Below, piece after piece: positions 23,452-32,668 of a stretch of 53,192 nt of DNA. Made by a program: the position numbers and the translations under genes. The DNA comes from Synergistaceae bacterium (GTDB lineage: Bacteria; Synergistota; Synergistia; Synergistales; Aminobacteriaceae): the NCBI GenBank assembly GCA_031277095.1, contig JAISLU010000111.1, forward strand, positions 1 through 53,192, given 5' to 3'. How positions within the stretch are numbered: position 1 is the first letter of the stretch; each line of letters begins with the position of its first letter. A model generated the notes under the pieces. It did not search any database. It was not told the DNA's origin and was given only the letters and a program-made list of their open reading frames with translations.

Positions 23452-25575
23452 TCAGGCATGCAGGGCTTTTTTGGGGGAGAGGGGCTGTTCCTTGGTCTTG
23501 AACCGCGCCAGGACTTCTTTCAGGCTTTGGGCGTACCGGGCCATGGACTCCGATTGGTTCGCCACGTTATGGGCGGCCTCCACCGTCGCCTCGCTGGAGC
23601 GCCGGACATTCGAGATGTTTTCCACCACCTCCATGGTCGTGCGGGTGGCGCTGTCGATAGCCGTCGCCACCTCTTTGCTGGATGCCGCCTGTTCCTGGGC
23701 CACGGCGGCGATATTTTGGATGGCGTCGTTGGCTCTGTTCATCTCCGTCACGGCGGCGTTCAGTTCGCTTTGCGCCCTGTCGGCCTCCTCCAGAGCTTCC
23801 GTCAGGAGCTTCCCGGACTCGATGGTGGTCTCGATGCTCTCCTGGGCGCTGTTCTGTAAAAGAGAGATGATTTCGTTGACGCTCTGGGCGGAGCGGGCGG
23901 ATTCCTCGGCCAGCTTGCGGACTTCCTCGGCCACCACGGCAAAGCCTCTGCCCGCGTCGCCGGCCCGGGCGGCTTCGATGGCGGCGTTCAGCGCCAGCAG
24001 GTTGGTTTGTTTGGCGATACCGGTGATGACGGTCACAAATCCGCCGATTTTATCCACCGCCTCCACCAGATGCCTCATTTTTTCTTCATTGCGGTTGGAG
24101 GTTTCATTGGCGTTCCGCATTTTTTGGATGACGCCGTTGACGGTCTCGATAGCTTTGTGGGACGCGCCCGTGGTCTGGACGATGAAGGCCGCGCAGTCCG
24201 TGGAGGATTGAGCGACGGTGTCGGCGCCGGCACTCATTTCCTCCACGCCGGCGTTACACTCCTCCAGAGCCGCGCCGTTGTTTTCGCCGAGGGAGGAGAC
24301 TTGGTCTATCGCGGCCTTGATTTCTTCCATGGCCGCGTTGGTTTTCTCGGAAAGGCTCGACAGGCTTTGGGCCCCTTCCGACACGCTCTCGGTCACGTCG
24401 ATGGCCCGGACAAGGGTGTGTTCCTGGGATGCTATCATGTCGGTCAGCGCGTCGATCAGGGTTCCCAGTTCATCGTGGCCCTCGTACCGGAAATCCTGGC
24501 GCCCTATGGTCAAGTCACCCTCCCCGGCGCGCAGGGCCAATTGCACGATGGTGCCCAGGGGAAGGGCAATGCTTCTGGCAATCAAGAAGGCGATGCACAA
24601 ACCCAAGACGATGGCGGCGAGGGTGGACAGCAGCAGGACGTCTATGGCGCCGTCGAGATCTTCCACGCTGCTTTCGGCGACGATCTTCACGTTGTTTTGG
24701 GAGGCGGAGGAGCCCTCCGAGGAACTGCGGTCCAGCTCCTCCATGAGAGAAAGGCGCTGTTCATGGAGTTCTTGCAGGTTCATGTAGACTTTTACAAAAT
24801 CGTCGATGGCTTTTTGGTACTTTACCCCCGTTTCCTCCAGCTTGGCCATGGGGGCCTGCATATTCGCCTGGGTGGTTATTTGACGCAGGGTTTTGCATTG
24901 CGCGACGATATTTTCGATCATGGCCTTCGTCCCCTGAATTTCTTCCAGGTTCTCGTGGCCGACGGCGCTCCGGATCGAGCCCTGAAGTTCGATCACCGCC
25001 GACTTGATGGCCGCGCTGGTCTGGATGCGCTCCAGCCGGCGGAGGACTCTCGATTCCACGGCGGCGTCGTCTTTCATCTCGCCGTATTGCATGTCCACCA
25101 TTTCCTCCGCCAAGGTGCGCAGCTCTTTTCCGACGGTTTCAATATTGTCGAACGCCTGGTTTTTCTTGGATACCGCGGATATGACCTTATTGATGTTTTC
25201 GGTGTAAGTAGTGAAAGCGGGAATGACTTTTTCCACCAGCGGCTTCAAGCCCGTAAGGCGGGAATCCCTGGCGTAATTGGCTTTGGCGGTATCGAGTTCT
25301 CTTTGGGTCTTGTCTCTCAGGTTTTTGATCACGTTCAACTCGGAGTCTCGTTCTTTGTACTGATACGTGCGCACCGCCAATGCCAAACTTTGAATGTCCC
25401 TGTCGAGGTTGGTGTTCAAAAGCATAGTCGGAACGTTGGTTTGCGCTAAAAAAACATTGCCTTCCTTGACGCTGTTCACTCTCGTCCATCCCCAGCCGAT
25501 GGCGCCCGCAAAAATGAACAACAGCAAACCAAATCCCGACAATAATTTTCCCCTGATTTTGAGATTTTTCCACAT
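23452..25575 (-). CDS. Methyl-accepting chemotaxis protein
   Basis: 707 residues: N-terminal membrane helix ([17 protein letters not shown]), a large, mostly helical external sensor domain (about 30-320; helical-bundle type), a second helix ([21 protein letters not shown]), a HAMP domain ([23 protein letters not shown]) and a long cytoplasmic signalling coil. The tip is [40 protein letters not shown], the CheA/CheW contact hairpin, here quoted in part only for its conserved core. The C-terminus has no NWETF-type CheR pentapeptide. The ligand is unknown. The cell is probably motile; no other che genes are near. Confidence 0.95.
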   Translation of the reverse strand: MWKNLKIRGKLLSGFGLLLFIFAGAIGWGWTRVNSVKEGNVFLAQTNVPTMLLNTNLDRDIQSLALAVRTYQYKERDSELNVIKNLRDKTQRELDTAKANYARDSRLTGLKPLVEKVIPAFTTYTENINKVISAVSKKNQAFDNIETVGKELRTLAEEMVDMQYGEMKDDAAVESRVLRRLERIQTSAAIKSAVIELQGSIRSAVGHENLEEIQGTKAMIENIVAQCKTLRQITTQANMQAPMAKLEETGVKYQKAIDDFVKVYMNLQELHEQRLSLMEELDRSSSEGSSASQNNVKIVAESSVEDLDGAIDVLLLSTLAAIVLGLCIAFLIARSIALPLGTIVQLALRAGEGDLTIGRQDFRYEGHDELGTLIDALTDMIASQEHTLVRAIDVTESVSEGAQSLSSLSEKTNAAMEEIKAAIDQVSSLGENNGAALEECNAGVEEMSAGADTVAQSSTDCAAFIVQTTGASHKAIETVNGVIQKMRNANETSNRNEEKMRHLVEAVDKIGGFVTVITGIAKQTNLLALNAAIEAARAGDAGRGFAVVAEEVRKLAEESARSAQSVNEIISLLQNSAQESIETTIESGKLLTEALEEADRAQSELNAAVTEMNRANDAIQNIAAVAQEQAASSKEVATAIDSATRTTMEVVENISNVRRSSEATVEAAHNVANQSESMARYAQSLKEVLARFKTKEQPLSPKKALHA

Positions 25576-25697
25576 AATAAAAAAATGGCCTCCCTTATAA
25601 AATTTAGGACGTCGGGCTCATGATATCATTATGAAGCGCCTTACAGGTGGAAAATTTTCGTAAAAGTTTATTTAACCAAAATAAAATTTTACAGAAA

Positions 25698-25750
25698 TCT
25701 TGTAATTCTTGTATGAGCAATCTTGAATGTCTTGTATGATCTTGTAACTG
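25698..25750. repeat. Degenerate ATCTTGTA-type repeat
   Basis: Five loosely spaced copies of TCTTG(T)A, 10-17 bases apart, in the middle of the divergent spacer. Confidence 0.5.
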
Positions 25751-25838
25751 AGATCTTACAGAGGAGACGTTCGGATCCAAAAAGACCTCTTTAAAGTCTC
25801 GTTAAAAGTTTCGTTGTAGTAGAATGGGTGCCATTGTT

Positions 25839-25864
25839 AACGTGTTATCGTAACGTATTATCGT
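25839..25864 (+). repeat. 13-bp x2 tandem repeat
   Basis: AACGTGTTATCGT (25839-25851) is followed directly by AACGTATTATCGT (25852-25864), one mismatch. It abuts the GGAGGAGA ribosome binding site of the next gene. The unit is not a multiple of three, as expected outside coding sequence. Confidence 0.9.
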
Positions 25865-25884
25865 GTCAGGAGGAGACGTAATCC

Positions 25885-27051
25885 ATGAAAAAGTTTTCGA
25901 GAGTGTTGCTGTCGGTTGCCCTGTTGATTTGCGCGTCCGGTTGGGCGTGGGGAGCGGAGCCCATACGCATCGGGTATTTGGCGGCCATCACAGGCGACGG
26001 CGCCGTTTGGGGGCAGGCGGAAGAAGCGGGAGCCACCTTCTGCGTCAAAACTATCAACGAGAAAGGCGGGCTTTTGGGCAGACCCGTGGAGCTGGTTTGT
26101 TACGACACCAAAGGAAAGCCCGAGGACGCGGTCAACGCGGTGAGACGCATGATCTTCGAGGACAAAGTCGTCGCTATCGGAGGCAGCAACTACAGCAGCA
26201 TCCAGCTTGCCATCGCCTCCATCGCCGATAAAAATCAGGTGCCCGCTGTGGCCACTGCCGCAACGAACCCGGCGGTGACGGTGGATCCCGATACGGGCAA
26301 GGTGCGTCCTTACATGTTTCGCATCGCATACACCGACCCCTACCAAGGGCGGGTTATCGCGGATTATCTGGTGGAGCGGTGCGGGGCAAAGAAAATAGCG
26401 ATCCTGGGCGACATCGGAGATGCGTACTCCGAAGGATTGACGGAATTTACCCAGAAGCGGGCGGAGGAACTCGGAGTGGACCACAAGTTTTGGGCCTTCC
26501 GGGGGGGCGACGTGGATTTTCGCGCCCAACTCACCGAGGCGAGAAATTGGGGCGCCGATGCCGTGGCCATGACTATGCTTTACAAAGAAATGGGGCTGGT
26601 CATCAAGCAAGCGGTGGAGGCCGGCTGGAAACCGCATTTTATGGGAGGGGACGGGGTGAGCCCCAACATGTTCGAGATCGCGGGGAACGACGCGATGGAG
26701 GGAACCTTCTGGATTCAAGCCATGAGTTACACCGACCCCAAGGTGCTGGAACTCAACGAAGCCTATGAAAAAGAGTTCGGGAAAAAGGCCACGGAACCCA
26801 CCAACCTGGTTGCGGCGTATGACGTGGTGCTGTTCATCGCGGACGCCATCACCCGGGCCGGCAAGGCGGAGGGGCCGGCAATACGGGACGCGATGGAAAA
26901 GACAAAAGGACTTCAGGTGACCCACTTCGTTTGGACCGTGGACGAGAAAACCCACAACCCGCTCAACAAACCGGCCGCCGTACACAGAGGGACATCGGGG
27001 AAGCTGGTTTTTACGGAATATTGGGCACCTCAGGACGCAAGTCAACAATAA
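25885..27051 (+). CDS. Branched-chain amino-acid type ABC transporter substrate-binding protein
   Basis: 388 residues with a signal peptide (MKKFSRVLLSVALLICASGW, cleavage near WGA-EP), then a LivJ/LivK-type two-lobed binding fold: IRIGYLAAITGDGAVWGQ, LLGRPVELVCYDTKGKPEDA, VVAIGGSNYSS and TAATNPAVT. It binds an amino acid or similar solute in the periplasm and passes it to a membrane transporter. No permease or ATPase genes (livHMGF) are adjacent, so it must work with a transporter encoded elsewhere or as a chemoreceptor partner; a receptor gene lies divergently next to it. The start ATG has GGAGGAGA. Confidence 0.9.
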   Translation: MKKFSRVLLSVALLICASGWAWGAEPIRIGYLAAITGDGAVWGQAEEAGATFCVKTINEKGGLLGRPVELVCYDTKGKPEDAVNAVRRMIFEDKVVAIGGSNYSSIQLAIASIADKNQVPAVATAATNPAVTVDPDTGKVRPYMFRIAYTDPYQGRVIADYLVERCGAKKIAILGDIGDAYSEGLTEFTQKRAEELGVDHKFWAFRGGDVDFRAQLTEARNWGADAVAMTMLYKEMGLVIKQAVEAGWKPHFMGGDGVSPNMFEIAGNDAMEGTFWIQAMSYTDPKVLELNEAYEKEFGKKATEPTNLVAAYDVVLFIADAITRAGKAEGPAIRDAMEKTKGLQVTHFVWTVDEKTHNPLNKPAAVHRGTSGKLVFTEYWAPQDASQQ

Positions 27052-27114
27052 CGGCGACTGTTTTTGCATGATTCGCCCCGTATCGGCGGATCGTCGAATG
27101 GGGAGGTTGGTCGG

Positions 27115-28641
27115 TTGGATAATATCGTAATCATCGACTGCGGATCGCAGTTTACTCAGTTGATCGCTCGGCGTGTGCGCGAAATGAATATCCACAGCAC
27201 AGTGTTGCCGTGGGACGTACCGGTGGAGCGTGTTCGGGAAGGCGCTCCGTCGGGCGTCGTGATCTCGGGAGGCCCCGATAGCGTCAACGACGAGGGAGCC
27301 ATCGCCGTGGAGAGGGAGATTTTGGATTTGGGCGTTCCCGTGCTGGGTGTCTGCTACGGGATGCAGCTTTTGGCCAAGTACCTGGGAGGACAGGTCGTCA
27401 GCGGCGAAAAACCCGAGTACGGCACGACGCCCATTAAAAGAGAAGGAGCGTCCCGTCTGCTCAAGGAGATTCCGGACTCCTTCGACGTCCTGATGAGCCA
27501 CGGAGACCGGGTGAAACAGGTTCCCCCCGCCTTTCGCGCCATAGCGTACACGAAACATGGAGTGATCGCGGCGATGGAAAGCGACGACGGGCGTTTTTTC
27601 GGTCTCCAGTTCCACCCGGAGGTGGGGCATACCCAGCACGGTTCCCTTGTTTTGAGGCATTTCCTGTTCGATATCTGCGGCTGCAAAGGCGACTGGGACC
27701 TGGGGGACTGGATAGAGCGGTCCGTGGAGGAAATTCGCGTCCGCGTGGGAGGGGATAGCGTCGTCTGCGGCCTGTCGGGGGGCGTGGACTCCAGCGTCGC
27801 TGCCGCCCTGGTTCACAGGGCGATAGGCAGACAACTGAAGTGCATTTTTGTGGATCACGGTTTGATGCGTCTCGATGAAGCCGCTCAAGTCCTGGCTTCT
27901 TACGACGGTTTGGGGTTGTCCGTTCTCCCTGTGGACGCCTCAGACCTTTTCTTGGGGCGTCTTGCCGGCGTCACGGACCCCGAGAGCAAGCGCAAGGTCA
28001 TTGGAGAGCTTTTCATCCACGTCTTCGACGAAGAATCCGGCAAGATCGGCCAGGTGGAGTGGCTTTTACAGGGGACGATCTATCCGGACGTGATCGAAAG
28101 CGGCAGCAAAAAGGGCTCGGCGGTGATCAAGTCCCACCACAACGTAGGCGGGCTGCCGGAGCATATGAAGTTGAAGCTGCTGGAGCCCCTGCGGGACCTG
28201 TTCAAGGACGAGGTGCGCGAAATCGGCCGCCGGCTGGGAGTTCCCGGCGCTATCGTAGACCGGCATCCCTTTCCCGGACCGGGGCTGGCCGTGCGTTGTC
28301 TCGGCGAAATAACGAAAGAACGCCTGGACGTTCTCCGGGCCGCGGACGCCATTTTTACGGAGGAACTTCTGCGGGCAGGGCTCTACGACAGCATCTGGCA
28401 GTCGTTCTGCGTCCTTCTGCCGGTCAGGACCGTGGGGGTGATGGGGGACGGGCGCACCTACAGCGAGGTCCTCGCGCTGCGTGCCGTCAACTCCGCGGAC
28501 GCCATGACCGCCGATTGGACCCGGCTCCCGGCGGACCTGCTGGACGTCGTGGCAAAACGGATTTGCAACGAAGTCCGAGGCATCAACCGCGTCGTCTTGG
28601 ACGTGACCTCGAAACCCCCCGCCACCATAGAATGGGAATAA
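27115..28641 (+). CDS. guaA: GMP synthase (glutamine-hydrolysing)
   Basis: Converts XMP to GMP using glutamine and ATP. 508 residues from TTG 27115, preceded by GGGGAGGTTGG. The glutaminase domain shows the nucleophile Cys in LGVCYGMQLLAKYLGG and the His-Glu pair in QFHPEVGHTQHG. The ATP pyrophosphatase domain shows GLSGGVDSSVAAALVH, and the dimerisation domain ends HPFPGPGLAVRCLGEI … TSKPPATIEWE. All domains are complete. xseB starts 24 bases after the stop. Confidence 0.97.
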   Translation: MDNIVIIDCGSQFTQLIARRVREMNIHSTVLPWDVPVERVREGAPSGVVISGGPDSVNDEGAIAVEREILDLGVPVLGVCYGMQLLAKYLGGQVVSGEKPEYGTTPIKREGASRLLKEIPDSFDVLMSHGDRVKQVPPAFRAIAYTKHGVIAAMESDDGRFFGLQFHPEVGHTQHGSLVLRHFLFDICGCKGDWDLGDWIERSVEEIRVRVGGDSVVCGLSGGVDSSVAAALVHRAIGRQLKCIFVDHGLMRLDEAAQVLASYDGLGLSVLPVDASDLFLGRLAGVTDPESKRKVIGELFIHVFDEESGKIGQVEWLLQGTIYPDVIESGSKKGSAVIKSHHNVGGLPEHMKLKLLEPLRDLFKDEVREIGRRLGVPGAIVDRHPFPGPGLAVRCLGEITKERLDVLRAADAIFTEELLRAGLYDSIWQSFCVLLPVRTVGVMGDGRTYSEVLALRAVNSADAMTADWTRLPADLLDVVAKRICNEVRGINRVVLDVTSKPPATIEWE

Positions 28642-28664
28642 GCCGGCCGGAAGGAGAACGAAGG

Positions 28665-28883
28665 TTGAAATTCGATAAAAATCTGGAGCGTCTGGACGAA
28701 ATTTTGAAGAGCCTGGAAGAAGGCACTCTGCCCCTGGACGAGGCGCTTTCCATGTTCGAACGGGGAGTGGCCCTGGTGCGGGAGAGCCGGCAATTTTTGG
28801 AGGCGGCCCAGCAGAAGGTGACCCTCTTGAGCCGGGACGACAACGAGGAAGAGCCCTTCGCCCGCGTCCAGGATCGCGCCTGA
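28665..28883 (+). CDS. xseB: Exodeoxyribonuclease VII small subunit
   Basis: 72 residues from TTG 28665 (GGAAGGAG upstream). The pattern FDKNLERLDEILKSLEEGTLPLDEALSMFERGVALVR is characteristic: two helices with LEEG-x-LPL between them. It binds the large subunit XseA for single-strand DNA degradation in repair; xseA is not in this window. It is probably cotranscribed with guaA. Confidence 0.92.
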   Translation: MKFDKNLERLDEILKSLEEGTLPLDEALSMFERGVALVRESRQFLEAAQQKVTLLSRDDNEEEPFARVQDRA

Positions 28884-28923
28884 TAAACACACTAGTACAA
28901 ATGCAGGAGATAAATTTTCGTAT

Positions 28924-28954
28924 TTGACGTACCTTTTCTAGACAAAGATATGCT
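28924..28954 (+). promoter_or_regulatory. Candidate promoter for gdhA
   Basis: TTGACG at 28924-28929 and TATGCT at 28949-28954 with 19-base spacing, in an AT-rich gap. The gene starts about 150 bases downstream, leaving a leader made partly of repeats. Confidence 0.4.
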
Positions 28955-29004
28955 ATCATCGATAACGCAGTATCGAACGAATCCCGATATTTCACGTACC
29001 GAGT

Positions 29005-29090
29005 GTTTTTGAGTGTTGTGAGTGTTTTGCGTGTATGTATGGAGCATTATTTTGGGTGGAGCATTATTTGGGTGAGGCATTTTTAAGTGG
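29005..29090 (+). repeat. Degenerate tandem repeats in the gdhA leader
   Basis: GAGTGTT-type units (about 29007-29027) are followed by GTGGAGCATTATTTTGG-like units, about 17 bp and three copies, up to the GGAGGTG ribosome binding site. Confidence 0.65.
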
Positions 29091-29101
29091 AGGTGCTTGT
29101 A

Positions 29102-30373
29102 ATGTCTGTCACGAGAAGAACGGCCACAAATGTGTTGTTGGACACCGCGCTGAAAAACTTCTATGGTGCGGCCGAGGAGATGAGGCTCAGCGAAGACCTG
29201 ATAGCGATACTGGGCAATTCCGAGCGGAGGCTGGAAGTATCCGTCCCTGTGGAGATGGACGACGGTTCGATTCATGTTTTCAAAGGTTATCGTGTGCAGC
29301 ATTCTACCGCTATCGGCCCGGCCAAAGGAGGTATTCGCTTCCATCCCGACGTGGATGTCGACGAGTGCGAAGCTCTCGCGATGCTGATGACGTGGAAATG
29401 CTCTCTGGCCGGCATCCCCTACGGCGGAGGTAAGGGAGGAATCTCCTGCAACCCTCAAGTCATGTCTCCAAAGGAAAAAGAACGCATGTCCCGCGCCTTT
29501 GCTGCGCGTATCGCGCCCATCGTCGGCACGTGGAAGGACGTTCCCGCCCCTGACGTCAACACCGGCGGCCAGGAGATGGTCTGGTTCATGGACACCATCA
29601 GCAAGATGCACGGCCAGGTGGAGCCGGGGATTTTCACGGGCAAGCCCATCAGCTACTGGGGCTCTAAAGGCCGGACGGCGGCCACGGGATACGGGGTGGC
29701 CACTTGCGGGCTGGAGCTGCTCAAGGTTGTGGGCAAGGACCCGAAGGACATCCGGGTCGCCATTCAGGGCTTCGGCAACGTGGGCCAGTACACGGCTCTC
29801 ACCATGGAAGAGGCCGGCGCCAAGGTCGTCGCCATCAGCAACACCCGGGGAGTGTATTACTCTCCCAAGGGAATCGACATCAAAAAAGCCCTGGCCTACA
29901 TCGAGGAACACCCCAGAGAGCGGCTGGAGGGTTTCACCTGTGACGGGTGCGAAAAAATCGACGACATTGTCTCCCTGGACTGCGACATGTTCTTCCCCTG
30001 CGCCCTGGAGGGCGTCGTCAACGCGAAGAACGCCGATCAGGTCAAGGCCAAGTGGATCGTGGAAGGGGCGAATGGTCCCGTAACTCCCGAAGGAGACGAG
30101 ATTCTGGATAAAAGGGGTATCATCGTGGTTCCCGACTTTTTGGCCAACTCGGGGGGCGTCATTGGATCTTACTTCGAGTGGGCTCAGGACTTGTCCGGTT
30201 ACTTCTGGCCCGAGGACGAGTACAACAAGCGTCTGATGCACATCATGAAGGGCAACTTCAAGCTGGTGTGGGACTACGCTCAAAGCAAGAAAATCAAAAT
30301 GCGGCGCGCGGCCTTCATGGCAGCCATTCAGCGTGTGGCCGACGTGGTGAGGCTCAGGGGAGTTTTTCTGTAG
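29102..30373 (+). CDS. gdhA: Glutamate dehydrogenase (Glu/Leu/Phe/Val family)
   Basis: 423 residues. Interconverts glutamate and 2-oxoglutarate plus ammonia; probably catabolic in an amino-acid fermenter. The catalytic Lys is in GGGKGGISCNP, the first substrate Lys in GPAKGGIRFHPDVD, the Asp in VPAPDVNT, and the nucleotide-binding loop is GFGNVGQ. The start is ATG 29102 with GGAGGTG. The length and the hexamer-type core fit the group of about 420 residues common in anaerobes. Cofactor preference (NAD or NADP) was not decided. Single gene behind its own promoter. Confidence 0.95.
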   Translation: MSVTRRTATNVLLDTALKNFYGAAEEMRLSEDLIAILGNSERRLEVSVPVEMDDGSIHVFKGYRVQHSTAIGPAKGGIRFHPDVDVDECEALAMLMTWKCSLAGIPYGGGKGGISCNPQVMSPKEKERMSRAFAARIAPIVGTWKDVPAPDVNTGGQEMVWFMDTISKMHGQVEPGIFTGKPISYWGSKGRTAATGYGVATCGLELLKVVGKDPKDIRVAIQGFGNVGQYTALTMEEAGAKVVAISNTRGVYYSPKGIDIKKALAYIEEHPRERLEGFTCDGCEKIDDIVSLDCDMFFPCALEGVVNAKNADQVKAKWIVEGANGPVTPEGDEILDKRGIIVVPDFLANSGGVIGSYFEWAQDLSGYFWPEDEYNKRLMHIMKGNFKLVWDYAQSKKIKMRRAAFMAAIQRVADVVRLRGVFL

Positions 30374-30442
30374 AAGCCGATAAGAAACTCAAATAGAACG
30401 CCGAAATCCACAAAGTGCGTAAATCAAGTGTCAATATGACGT

Positions 30443-30459
30443 GTGCATAGAGAATGCAC
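30443..30459 (+). promoter_or_regulatory. Hairpin just upstream of the M20 peptidase RBS
   Basis: GTGCAT (30443-30448) pairs with ATGCAC (30454-30459), leaving five bases before the AAGGTGG ribosome binding site. It is small; a translational effect is only a possibility. Confidence 0.3.
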
Positions 30460-30475
30460 CGATAAGGTGGAAAAC

Positions 30476-31708
30476 GTGAAAAGTAAAATTTTCAGTGAAG
30501 TGGAACGGCTCAGGGACGACATGGTTGCGGCCCTGAGCCGCATTTGTCGTATTCCCGCCGTTTCTCCCCACAACGGAGGCACGGGGGAGGAAGAAAAGGC
30601 GAAAGAGATCGCAAAGCTGGTGTCCGAGCTGGGATTCCGGGAGGTGGAGTGGCAGCGGGTGGACGACGAGAAATCCCCCACGGGCAGCCGCCCCTCTCTG
30701 TTTTTGGAGTACAAAGGCGTCTCTCCGCGACGGCTGTGCTTTCTCACTCACATGGACGTCGTTCCGGAGGGGGACCTTTCTCTTTGGACTCACGATCCCT
30801 ATGCCCCCGTGACGGAGGAGGGGCGGCTTTACGGCCGGGGCGTCAACGACAACGGGATGGCCCTGATCGCCTCCCTTTACGCTCTGAAGGCTCTGTCGAA
30901 CCTGAGGGTCGTTCCCGCCTTCACCCTTTGCCTAGGTTTTCTCGCGGACGAGGAAATGGGCAGCGCCTACGGAGTGAAGCCGCTGCTGGAGCGCGGGCTT
31001 TTCCGGGAGGACGACCTGGTGATCGCCCCTGACGGAGGCAGCGAGACGGGGGACTTTATCGAAATTTCCGAGAAATCGGGGCTGAAGCTGGAGTTCACCG
31101 TCTTGGGTAAACAAGCCCACGCCAGCACGCCCCACCTGGGACTGAACGCTTGCCGCGCGGCAAATCTGCTCTCCGTCGAGGTGGACAACGCGCTGCACAA
31201 GGCGTTCCTCGAAGAAGACAAGCTGTTCGACCCTCCCATTTCCACTTTCGAACCGACGCGGCGCTTTGCCAACGTTCCCAATCTCAACACGGTTCCGGGT
31301 AAGGAACGTTTCGGGTTCGACTGCCGTGTCCTGCCCTCCGTTCCCCTCGATGACGTCATCGCGGTGGCCGAAAGGGTGAAAGCCGAGGTGGCCCGGTGTA
31401 CGGGCGCGGCGATACAGATTGAGATCGGCCGCAGCGACGCCGCGCCCCCGACGCCGGAGGACAGCGATATCGTCCGGCTCCTGGCGGGCTCTGTAAAGGA
31501 GGTTCTCGGGGTCGATCCGATTCTGGGCGGCATCGGAGGAGGTACGTTTGCGGCTTTCTTCCGGCGTAAAGGCATCCCCGCCGTGGTCTGGCAGCAGGAA
31601 TGCGGGACAGCCCATCAACCCGACGAGTACACGGAAATAGCCCACATCGTCAATAACGCCAAGGTCTTCGCCTCGATGATGACCAGCGGCGGCGGACTCC
31701 GCCCGTGA
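30476..31708 (+). CDS. M20 family metallopeptidase (dipeptidase/ArgE-DapE type)
   Basis: 410 residues from GTG 30476 (AAGGTGG five bases upstream). The di-zinc pattern is complete: FLTHMDVVPEGD (His, Asp), GRGVNDNGMALIASLYAL (Asp), ADEEMGS (catalytic Glu pair), APDGG, and GTAHQPDEYTEI near the C-terminus (His). The pattern with D-x-W/Y-T-H-D-P is that of the Sapep/PepV-like M20A peptidases. Probable role: cytoplasmic cleavage of small peptides that feed amino-acid fermentation. It ends one base before the convergent HAD gene. Confidence 0.88.
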   Translation: MKSKIFSEVERLRDDMVAALSRICRIPAVSPHNGGTGEEEKAKEIAKLVSELGFREVEWQRVDDEKSPTGSRPSLFLEYKGVSPRRLCFLTHMDVVPEGDLSLWTHDPYAPVTEEGRLYGRGVNDNGMALIASLYALKALSNLRVVPAFTLCLGFLADEEMGSAYGVKPLLERGLFREDDLVIAPDGGSETGDFIEISEKSGLKLEFTVLGKQAHASTPHLGLNACRAANLLSVEVDNALHKAFLEEDKLFDPPISTFEPTRRFANVPNLNTVPGKERFGFDCRVLPSVPLDDVIAVAERVKAEVARCTGAAIQIEIGRSDAAPPTPEDSDIVRLLAGSVKEVLGVDPILGGIGGGTFAAFFRRKGIPAVVWQQECGTAHQPDEYTEIAHIVNNAKVFASMMTSGGGLRP

Positions 31709-31709
31709 G

Positions 31710-32537
31710 CTAAATATCGAAAATTTCCGAGAGTTTTTGGGGGACGCCGTCTTCGGCGTTGCCGGGGCAAACGCAGGAGGCGGCCTCGCGGACGACGTCC
31801 TGGGCATTTTGAGGGGCGATGGAAAATCCGGCCTCTTCGAACATGGTCAGGTCGTTAAAGTGATCGCCGGCCACGAGGATCTTTTCTTTGGGGATTCCCC
31901 ACCGGCCGGCCAGTTTTTTCAATCCCTTTCCCTTGGTCGCCCACGAGTGCATGTACTCGACGAAGGTCGAGAGGCTTTGGGTGATGTAGACTTTTTTGCC
32001 GTCGAAAAAACATCTGCTTCTCTCAAAAATCAGGGGAACGGACTCCAGGTCGGGCATCACGTTGATGATCTTGTTGATGGTTTTCAAGACGATGGGGCTG
32101 CCCTTGTCCAAAAAGGCGAGAAGATCCCCCACCGGTTCTATTATGGAACCCGTTCTCTGGGCGTAGCCCCGGTCCTCTTCATTGACGCTGGAGACGTAAA
32201 CCCGGTCGTTCATGTAGACTCGGGGGTGACCTCCCATCTCCAGACCTATGCGTATCGCCTCCCGGGCGTCGTCGAGAAGCAGCGGACATTCGTCCAGGAT
32301 GTGGCCGCCCAGGGAGGTACGAAGCTGTGCGCCGTTGCAGAAAACGCCTGGGGTGTCCACTCCGATTCGCCTCATGTGAATGAGAGCGCCTCCGTAGTGG
32401 CGTCCCGTGCAGGGGACGATCTTGACGCCGCGCCGGTTGATTGCCCGCAGAACGTCGATTGCGTAGTCGGATAGGGAAGAATCCGGACGCAGAAGAGTTC
32501 CGTCCAGATCGAAGGCCACAAGTTCGTATGTTTGCAC
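31710..32537 (-). CDS. HAD-superfamily phosphatase (Cof type)
   Basis: 275 residues from GTG 32537 (AAGGGG nine bases upstream). HAD motif I is VAFDLDGTLL, motif II near VPCTGRHYGG, and motif III/IV is LVAGDHFNDLTMFEEAG; the C2-type cap lies between. Cof-type HADs dephosphorylate sugar phosphates, flavin precursors or PLP; the substrate cannot be told. It converges with the M20 gene with no room for a terminator. Confidence 0.9.
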   Translation of the reverse strand: MQTYELVAFDLDGTLLRPDSSLSDYAIDVLRAINRRGVKIVPCTGRHYGGALIHMRRIGVDTPGVFCNGAQLRTSLGGHILDECPLLLDDAREAIRIGLEMGGHPRVYMNDRVYVSSVNEEDRGYAQRTGSIIEPVGDLLAFLDKGSPIVLKTINKIINVMPDLESVPLIFERSRCFFDGKKVYITQSLSTFVEYMHSWATKGKGLKKLAGRWGIPKEKILVAGDHFNDLTMFEEAGFSIAPQNAQDVVREAASCVCPGNAEDGVPQKLSEIFDI

Positions 32538-32559
32538 GCGAACATTCCCCTTATACATC

Positions 32560-32606
32560 AAGTTCAGTATTCAAGCCCAGCATTCAACTTCGCATTCAAC
32601 TTCAGT
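32560..32606. repeat. Tandem repeat, about 15-18 bp x3
   Basis: Copies of AGTATTCAAGCCCAG / AGCATTCAACTTCG / CATTCAACTTCAG lie between the HAD start and folD, followed by a run of nine G's. Confidence 0.7.
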
Positions 32607-32668
32607 GGGGGGGGGACGAAGCCTCCCTAGCTTGCATCATATCACATGACAACGAAAGAAGGGTTTAC

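Larger units (their letters stand above)
25576..25884. other. Divergent intergenic region, receptor / binding protein
   Basis: 309 bases with no gene. It contains an array of CTTGTA-type units, then a 13-bp tandem repeat just before the ribosome binding site of the binding-protein gene. The middle holds TAGAAT (about 25820), a possible -10, but no matching -35 could be picked with confidence. Confidence 0.5.

Noticed and set aside
25858..27888. 676-codon minus-strand frame opposite the binding protein and guaA
   Set aside because: It spans two well-supported genes and their spacer and shows no domain signature.
28059..28883. 274-codon frame fusing an out-of-frame part of guaA with xseB
   Set aside because: The first part is an alternate-frame reading of guaA; XseB has its own TTG and ribosome site and normal family length.
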